Below are positions 35,263 to 43,114 of a stretch of DNA of 43,114 nt, one piece after another (within the stretch, counting starts at the first letter, position 1; each line of letters starts with the position of its first letter). Below the pieces are notes generated by a model that was not told the origin of the DNA, ran no database searches, and worked only from the letters and a program-made list of their open reading frames with translations. Made by a program: the position numbers and the translations under genes. The stretch covers positions 1-43,114 of the forward strand of contig JBEULM010000010.1 in NCBI GenBank assembly GCA_041287335.1. The letters run 5' to 3'. The DNA comes from Hydrogenobacter sp. GTDB lineage: Bacteria; Aquificota; Aquificia; Aquificales; Aquificaceae.

Positions 35263-36589
35263 CCTTTTAGAGGAACTGACGCCTAAGAGAATAGTTGAGG
35301 AGCTTGACAAATACATAGTGGGTCAAGAACAGGCTAAAAAGGCGGTTGCCTTGGCACTCAGAAATAGGTGGAGGAGGCAGAAGCTCCCAGAGCATATAAG
35401 GGATGAGGTAGCTCCAAAAAATATCCTCATGATAGGTCCAACGGGTGTGGGAAAAACGGAGATAGCAAGGAGGCTTGCTCAACTCATAAAGGCTCCCTTT
35501 ATAAAGGTGGAGGCTACTAAGTACACGGAAATAGGTTACGTAGGAAGGGATGTTGAATCCATGGTAAGGGAGCTTGTGGAAGCCTCTTACCAGATGGTAA
35601 AGCAGGAAAAGATCCAGAAGGTAAAAGAAAGAGCCAAAAGGGCAGCGGAAGAAAGGGTGTTGGATTATCTCGTTCCTCAACAGCTCACTTTCGGTATAAG
35701 AGAACAGCAGGATACGGGAAAAAGGGAGATGATGAGAGAAAAGCTCAGAAGCGGTGAGCTTGACGAAAAGGTTATAGAGATAGACCTACAAGAAAAAATG
35801 ACTCCTATGATAGGTATCGCTGGACCTCCAGGCTTTGAAGAGCTTGAGGAACAGATAAAGAGTATGCTTGGTAATATAGTGCCTGCAAGAAGGAGGAGGA
35901 AGGTTAAAGTGAAAGAGGCTCTTTCTTTGCTTGAGCAAGAGGAGGCGGAGAAGCTCATAGATACGGAGGAGGTATCTCGTGATGCCATACACAGAGCTGA
36001 GAATTTCGGGATAATATTTATAGACGAGATAGACAAGATAGCGGTTAAAACGCCAGGTGTAGGACCAGGTGTTTCAAGGGAGGGTGTACAGAGAGATCTC
36101 CTCCCCATAGTTGAAGGCACCACGGTTAAGACCAAGTACGGACCTGTCAGAACGGATCACATACTTTTTATAGCAGCTGGTGCCTTTCATATGGCAAAGC
36201 CATCGGATCTTATACCTGAGCTTCAAGGGAGATTTCCCATAAGGGTAGAGCTGAATCCTCTGACTAAAGAAGACTTTGTGCGTATACTTACCGAGCCTAA
36301 AAACGCTCTTACAAGACAGTATGTGGAACTTTTAAGAACAGAAGGAGTCCAGATAGAATTTACTGAAGATGCGGTAGAAGAGATAGCGAGAATCGCCGAG
36401 GAAGCTAACAAAAAAACTGAAAACATAGGAGCCAGACGTCTTCACACTGTTATGGAAAAGCTTCTTGAAGATATATCCTTTAACGCACCGGACATGGAAG
36501 GGCAACACATCATCATAGATGCGAGGTTTGTCAGAGCAAAGCTGGAAAACATTGTCAAAGATGTGGAACTTTCCAGGTACATACTATGA
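35240..36589 (+). CDS. hslU: HslU ATPase subunit of the HslUV protease
   Basis: AAA+ unfoldase that feeds substrates to HslV. The 449 residues carry the N-terminal [34 protein letters not shown], Walker [10 protein letters not shown], the I domain (about 120-235), Walker B IIFIDEID, the pore-loop segment [15 protein letters not shown], and a C terminus ending SRYIL, the tail that docks into HslV. ATG at 35240 is preferred (aggag 11 bases upstream) over GTG at 35228. It overlaps the preceding gene by 23 bases and the next as ATGA. Confidence 0.96.
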   Translation: MTTKSLSDLLEELTPKRIVEELDKYIVGQEQAKKAVALALRNRWRRQKLPEHIRDEVAPKNILMIGPTGVGKTEIARRLAQLIKAPFIKVEATKYTEIGYVGRDVESMVRELVEASYQMVKQEKIQKVKERAKRAAEERVLDYLVPQQLTFGIREQQDTGKREMMREKLRSGELDEKVIEIDLQEKMTPMIGIAGPPGFEELEEQIKSMLGNIVPARRRRKVKVKEALSLLEQEEAEKLIDTEEVSRDAIHRAENFGIIFIDEIDKIAVKTPGVGPGVSREGVQRDLLPIVEGTTVKTKYGPVRTDHILFIAAGAFHMAKPSDLIPELQGRFPIRVELNPLTKEDFVRILTEPKNALTRQYVELLRTEGVQIEFTEDAVEEIARIAEEANKKTENIGARRLHTVMEKLLEDISFNAPDMEGQHIIIDARFVRAKLENIVKDVELSRYIL

Positions 36590-37071
36590 GGGACATTCCT
36601 TTGCGGATGCTTGTAGAACGCCTTGAAGAACTTATCACAGCTCAGCAAAAGCTTGCGAGTTTTATGCTACTTGCGGAAGGGATGAAACTATCTGTATCTA
36701 CAGCTTTAGATATGCTTTACGCTCATATGGAGATGCTTGACCTTACATCCGATATAATAAATGCCCTTCAGGATATTTCTGATGACTATACCAGAGAGTA
36801 TGCAATCACGCTTACGGCTGAGGCTTTATCTTGGACAGGCTTTATGTTACCTTACATAGAATCGTCTTCTCCCATCTTCATAGAGCATATAAAGATAGAA
36901 AGTCAACCGATAATATCGAGGATAAAGGCTATCGTCTCCCTTATAGAAAGGTTAGGTTCAGATATGGACGTCTTTTCTTCCGAAGAGATAATAAAAACTA
37001 TTGATATGATCTCAAAAGCCATTAGATACCAGCTTTTTATGGTAAAGAGATCTTACGAAACCATGGCGTGA
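36586..37071 (+). CDS. Helical protein of unknown function
   Basis: A 161-residue protein I do not recognise, predicted largely helical by eye, with no signal peptide, cysteine cluster or catalytic motif. It has alternating hydrophobic and acidic stretches ([20 protein letters not shown]). Its ATG overlaps the hslU stop as ATGA, so it is made with HslU, and hisIE follows four bases after its stop. A possible role as an HslU accessory or a chaperone is only a guess from position. Confidence 0.7.
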   Translation: MRDIPLRMLVERLEELITAQQKLASFMLLAEGMKLSVSTALDMLYAHMEMLDLTSDIINALQDISDDYTREYAITLTAEALSWTGFMLPYIESSSPIFIEHIKIESQPIISRIKAIVSLIERLGSDMDVFSSEEIIKTIDMISKAIRYQLFMVKRSYETMA

Positions 37072-37075
37072 AGAC

Positions 37076-37693
37076 ATGCTTGTACTTAAATTTGACAAAG
37101 ATGGACTTATTCCCGTTGTAGCTCAGGATTACAGAACTGGAGAGATCAGAATGTTTGCATGGGCAAATGAGGAAGCCGTAAAAAGGACAGTTGAAACAGG
37201 TTACGCTCACTACTATTCAAGATCAAGGCGCAGTGTGTGGAAAAAAGGTGAGACGTCCGGTGAACTTCAGAAGGTAATAGAAGTTAGGGTTGATTGTGAC
37301 GAAGATTCACTACTTTACATAATAGATCAGGAAAAGAATAAAGCCTGTCACACAGGAGAAAGGAACTGCTTTTTCAGAGACATAAAAGGGGATCCTGCGA
37401 GGAAGGTCTTACCTTTTGAAACTCTACAAAGACTTCAGGAGATCATAAAAAGCAGGATAGAAGAGAGAAGGGAAGATTCATACACTTACAGATTATATAT
37501 GCAAGGTGAGGACAGAGTACTTCAAAAGTTTGGAGAGGAAGCTGTGGAAAGCCTCATAGCTCTAAAAAATGGGCATCGTGAACATATAAAGGCTGAGCTT
37601 TCGGACATGCTTTATCACATGCTCGTTATGCTTACCTTAAGAGGTGTTGACATATCGGAAGTCTTTGAAGAGCTTTCAAAAAGGTTCAGGTAA
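37076..37693 (+). CDS. hisI: Histidine biosynthesis bifunctional protein HisIE
   Basis: Carries out two consecutive steps: phosphoribosyl-AMP cyclohydrolase (HisI, about 1-110) and phosphoribosyl-ATP pyrophosphatase (HisE, about 115-205). HisI shows MFAWANEEAVKRT, SRSRRSVWKKGETSG and the zinc/magnesium set Cys74, Asp75, Asp77, Cys91 and Cys98 (RVDCDED, CHTGERNC). HisE shows the helical KFGEEAVESLIALKNG and ELSDMLYHMLVML. No other his gene is near. Length of 205 is normal for the fusion. Confidence 0.96.
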   Translation: MLVLKFDKDGLIPVVAQDYRTGEIRMFAWANEEAVKRTVETGYAHYYSRSRRSVWKKGETSGELQKVIEVRVDCDEDSLLYIIDQEKNKACHTGERNCFFRDIKGDPARKVLPFETLQRLQEIIKSRIEERREDSYTYRLYMQGEDRVLQKFGEEAVESLIALKNGHREHIKAELSDMLYHMLVMLTLRGVDISEVFEELSKRFR

Positions 37694-37694
37694 C

Positions 37695-39909
<2,215 letters not shown>

Positions 39910-39941
39910 CGTAATAGGAGTAAATATTGCGAGCTTATGCT

Positions 39942-42900
39942 TTACTTTTCCTGTAAGCAAGGCTTACCTTCTCCTTGTTCAAGGTGTAATAAATAGTTAA
40001 ATAAATCCTCAGCCCAGTTTTTATCTTCAAGGAATAAAACATGACAATTTTTGTAATCCTCTTTTGTAGGGGGGTTGCTTCTCCCCTTTATCAAATCTTG
40101 GTAAGGAGTATTAGAAAGTATAAAAGATTCAAGTATAATTTCTTTATCAATAATGCCTCTTTGTTTTAATTCGTTTTCTATTTCCTTAATCTCTTTTGAG
40201 AATCGTATTTTTTCATTATCTAATTCCTTCATATGTTCTAAACCTTTTGGGTCTATAAAAACTATAATCTGTTTCTTATTATCTTTTACCCACACAATAA
40301 AATCTGGATAAAAGCCTGACCATTGAAGCTGAAAACCAACTCCTGAAAATGGAACATTTCTTAGCAAGTATATTTCCAAACCAGAAAATTTTTGTTTATT
40401 TTCATTTATGTATTCCCTAAGCCCTTCAATAAATTTTCTTTCACTTTCAACTAAACCTTGTGGTTTCATCTCGTCTATTTCCTTACTCTGTAGTAATAAT
40501 GGCACGTATAAAGACCTATCAAAATAAATATGCGGTAGAATTTCACTATTTTCCTTGAGTAATTTTTCAAAATCTTTTATTAATTCCCTTATCTCTTCAA
40601 TTAATTTTTGTTTTGTCTTTTCTATCTTAACCGCATAGCCGTATTTTCCACTTGATATAGAGGGTATAGGAAGGCTATCTAATTGTTTGTAAGTTAGATG
40701 TTCTGTTTCAAATCGCTTAGCTTTCTTCTTGTAGAATAAGTCAATATACTTCTTTATAACCAAAAGTGCTATATCTTCTAATTTTTCTATATTTTCTACA
40801 TTTTCATTGTTGGGTAATAGTATATTGTATTGAGAAGATATAAGAATATCTTTGAGAATATTCATATCAAAAACCAAATTCCAATAATTTCTCTGCATTT
40901 TAAACCTTACCATCTCTGAAAAAATCTCTTCCCAATTTAGTAAGCTAACAATTTCTTCTGTAAACTTTGAGCCTTCAGCTTTTATTTTTGTTTTTTCTGT
41001 TTGTATCTCTTCCTTTTCTGACTGGTATATGGATACCTTTGGTGTTAGGTCGATTGTATAATTTATAGTATTATCAATTTCTAACTTTAGAAATTTCTCT
41101 TCTTCAAACTTCTTTTCTGATTTAGAAAGGATATAAAGCTCCTTCCATTTATCTTCGTGCATGGGTTTTACTGGTATTTCAATGTTTTCAAAATCAACAT
41201 CTTCACGCCTTATAGCTTCTAAAAATTTGTTTAGATAATCCGCTTTTATTCCATATATGTTTAGAGTTTCCAAAACCTTTATATCCTCATTACCACTTCT
41301 TTTTAAAGACATGTTTTGTCCTTTGAGCCTTACTCCCCTTCCAAACAACTGAATAATCTGTGGTCCCTGCCCTCTTCCGATGTTTAAAAGTCCCATTGAA
41401 GAAACACGCCATGTATCCCATCCTTCAATAAATTTCTTTGAGCCAATTAGAATATTTATACTTGAATTTTCTTTATTAATATCGTTAAAGAGAGAATTGG
41501 AAATCACATCTTGCTCAATTGAAATACCCTTTGCCTCTAAGAGCTTTTTAAATTCAGAAACATTACCGATATTTATAACACCAAAATATGGATTTTCACC
41601 TACTTTTAACCCTATTTCTCCTTCCGCCTTTTTTAGCTCAAATAGCCTAAAAGCACCCTTTCCACCAAAGACCTTTTCATATAAATCTTCAAGTTTAATA
41701 TTCTTTCCTTTGAGATAATTAAATTTATTCTCAAAAATATCCTTTTGATTTCCATTTTCGTTAATTTTTAGACTTCCACTTAGGATATCTTCTGCCATTC
41801 TTTTTAACCATTCTTCGTTTTCTATAGCCTTTTTGATAAACTCTAATATTTTAATTACATCAGAAATTGTTTCTTTTTCTTCCTTTGTGAGTTTTCCTTT
41901 ATTGCCGTTTTTCCCAATAACTGTTGCACCGACAAAAATCCAAAGTGGTTTTTCAATATTATATTGCTTTGCTAAATCCTTTTTCTCCTCATAAGCAAGA
42001 AGTTGTTCGTAGAAGGATAGAAGATTTGCGGTAAACATTAACTCTTGAAACTTTTCATCGGACATTGCTCCCGGTTTTACGTTCATGATAAAAAAGTCCT
42101 TACCATAACCGTCAAGGTAAAAGTATTTATAGGAATAATCAAAAACAATTGATTTAGCATACCTTCTAAGCGTTTCAGGGTTCTTTTCACTAAGAATCTG
42201 TCCGAAAGTTGCACTATATTCAAAGGTAAAGCCTTCTTTGGCAAGCTCATCTCTTATTTTCGCCCATTTTTGGTCTTCTGCTTTTCTACCTTTATGTGCT
42301 TCATCTACGAAAACAAGCGTTTTCCCCTCAAAGGTGCTTACCGGGATGGACATTCCACTGCCTTTCTTTTCTTCTACGAACTTTGTTATTTCTATAATCA
42401 GGATTCCATTTTTGCCGTTTGAAGAAATACTTCTGGAATTATTAGAATAGAGCTTACAAGGAATTCCACTTTTTTTTAACTCTTCAAAATGCTGTCCTGA
42501 AAGTACCTCGTTTGGAGTAATAAGAATAATATTGTCAGGAGTAAATAAATCATAATTAAAAAACTGGTAGTAGTTTATATGCATTATTAAGGTTTTACCA
42601 GCACCCGTTGCCATCCAAAAGGCAAGTTTTCGTAAATCATCTTCAGTGAATTTGTCTATGATGTTTTGGTTTTTGTAGTTTTTTTCAATAAAACCATTCA
42701 GTTCATTCAAGAATATATCTTTGTTGTTCTTGAGATTGTCAAGTACAATTTCGGTAAAAAGCACTGCAAGGTATTGAAAATACTTTAGGCTTATCTGACC
42801 ACGAATTCTGCTTATTTGATTCACATACGTCTTAATATTTTCATCATAAATATAAAGTTTTTCTTCGGGTAATTTACCCGTTAGCCCTTTCAAAACATTT

Positions 42901-43034
42901 ACATAATAACTCCTCCCATCACTATCGTATCCCTCCTCCACACCTTTTAACCTGCCAAACAATTCTCCATTTTCATTTACTCCAAAGAGTGAAAGTAGAT
43001 ATTTATTTAGTATCAGGTACTTTTCTAAATTCAT
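39942..43034 (-). CDS. Type III restriction enzyme, helicase-nuclease (Res) subunit
   Basis: A 1030-residue DNA translocase-nuclease. Helicase motifs: Walker A MATGAGKT (141-148), DEAH (244-247, VFVDEAHKGR), and motif VI-like QLFGRGVRLKG. The C terminus has a PD-(D/E)xK nuclease: PDF at 910-912 and IDPKG with Asp928 and Lys930. Res subunits cut only with the Mod methyltransferase. The ATG is fixed by ggagg seven bases upstream and shares a base with the preceding stop (TAATG). The region is markedly AT-rich, suggesting horizontal transfer. Res of a standalone DEAD-type system is the alternative. Confidence 0.85.
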   Translation of the reverse strand: MNLEKYLILNKYLLSLFGVNENGELFGRLKGVEEGYDSDGRSYYVNVLKGLTGKLPEEKLYIYDENIKTYVNQISRIRGQISLKYFQYLAVLFTEIVLDNLKNNKDIFLNELNGFIEKNYKNQNIIDKFTEDDLRKLAFWMATGAGKTLIMHINYYQFFNYDLFTPDNIILITPNEVLSGQHFEELKKSGIPCKLYSNNSRSISSNGKNGILIIEITKFVEEKKGSGMSIPVSTFEGKTLVFVDEAHKGRKAEDQKWAKIRDELAKEGFTFEYSATFGQILSEKNPETLRRYAKSIVFDYSYKYFYLDGYGKDFFIMNVKPGAMSDEKFQELMFTANLLSFYEQLLAYEEKKDLAKQYNIEKPLWIFVGATVIGKNGNKGKLTKEEKETISDVIKILEFIKKAIENEEWLKRMAEDILSGSLKINENGNQKDIFENKFNYLKGKNIKLEDLYEKVFGGKGAFRLFELKKAEGEIGLKVGENPYFGVINIGNVSEFKKLLEAKGISIEQDVISNSLFNDINKENSSINILIGSKKFIEGWDTWRVSSMGLLNIGRGQGPQIIQLFGRGVRLKGQNMSLKRSGNEDIKVLETLNIYGIKADYLNKFLEAIRREDVDFENIEIPVKPMHEDKWKELYILSKSEKKFEEEKFLKLEIDNTINYTIDLTPKVSIYQSEKEEIQTEKTKIKAEGSKFTEEIVSLLNWEEIFSEMVRFKMQRNYWNLVFDMNILKDILISSQYNILLPNNENVENIEKLEDIALLVIKKYIDLFYKKKAKRFETEHLTYKQLDSLPIPSISSGKYGYAVKIEKTKQKLIEEIRELIKDFEKLLKENSEILPHIYFDRSLYVPLLLQSKEIDEMKPQGLVESERKFIEGLREYINENKQKFSGLEIYLLRNVPFSGVGFQLQWSGFYPDFIVWVKDNKKQIIVFIDPKGLEHMKELDNEKIRFSKEIKEIENELKQRGIIDKEIILESFILSNTPYQDLIKGRSNPPTKEDYKNCHVLFLEDKNWAEDLFNYLLHLEQGEGKPCLQEK

Positions 43035-43114
43035 TATCCGACCTCCATCAACCTTTTAAGTTCAGGTTCTATGAATCTTATTTCCCAGTTTTTAGGAGTT
43101 AAAATACTTTGTCC
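43034..43114 (-). CDS. 3' end of a gene upstream of Res, probable Mod partner (partial)
   Basis: The last 26 codons of a gene cut by the window edge, ending ELKRLMEVG, with its TAA sharing one base with the Res ATG. The ggagg ribosome site of Res lies within its last codons. Type III systems place the Mod DNA methyltransferase immediately upstream of Res, so this is most likely mod, but the fragment is too short for any motif and another specificity protein is possible. Confidence 0.55.
   Translation of the reverse strand, partial: GQSILTPKNWEIRFIEPELKRLMEVG

Overview
The window looks like chromosome from a thermophilic, Gram-negative member of the Aquificales, probably Aquificaceae (Hydrogenobacter/Thermocrinis-like). 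This rests on the protein flavour (Lys/Glu-rich, Arg mostly AGA/AGG, many ATA codons), very tight gene packing with ATGA-type overlaps, lipid A and outer-membrane genes, and pathway genes scattered rather than grouped in their classical operons (atpD, hslV, hslU, hisIE, nadD and pncB each stand apart). The taxon is inferred; no search was run. No gap between genes exceeds about 125 bases, and I see no tRNA, rRNA, CRISPR array or insertion sequence.

Layout. 1-4.7 kb: metE followed without a gap by a soluble histidine kinase; facing them ribBA and a small membrane protein. 4.8-8.9 kb: MsbA-like ABC exporter and, converging on it, folE-lpxI, plus a di-haem cytochrome c peroxidase. 9.0-14.0 kb: comF, pncB, selB, selA. 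14.0-19.8 kb (minus): pirin, a phospholipase D-type nuclease lipoprotein, hslV, a zinc-ribbon coiled-coil protein, rodA, hemW-like, a class II aldolase and a GcvH-like lipoyl protein. 19.9-21.1 kb: moaD-like gene and a heptosyltransferase-type GT9. 21.1-24.3 kb (minus): deacetylase, small membrane protein, propeller-like protein of unknown function, TIGR00725-type nucleotide-binding protein, helical unknown. 24.3-26.3 kb: FAD oxidoreductase and nadD. 26.3-33.7 kb (minus): a five-gene coupled operon DUF2231 - TolC-like - adaptor - heavy-metal RND pump - SulP transporter. 33.8-37.7 kb: phosphoglycerate-mutase-family phosphatase, tsaE (minus), then an operon of a protein with an SSB-like C-terminal tip, hslU, a helical unknown and hisIE. 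37.7-39.9 kb (minus): atpD-rph. 39.9-43.1 kb (minus): an AT-rich type III restriction helicase/nuclease, with the last 26 codons of its upstream partner at the edge.

How it works together. The housekeeping genes serve methionine, riboflavin, folate, NAD, histidine, molybdopterin, lipid A/LPS, cell shape, selenocysteine incorporation and proteolysis (HslV and HslU both present but 17 kb apart). Two themes stand out. First, many operon heads have a -10-like hexamer 6-10 bases before the start codon, so their mRNAs should be leaderless or nearly so, while several genes inside operons have clear Shine-Dalgarno sequences. Three divergent pairs share one near-palindromic -10 in a 21-27 bp gap. Second, the unknown gene before hslU ends in DDDEIPF, matching the partner-binding tip of single-strand DNA-binding protein, and those codons coincide with the first codons of hslU in another frame. 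No complete new defence or mobile system was identified.
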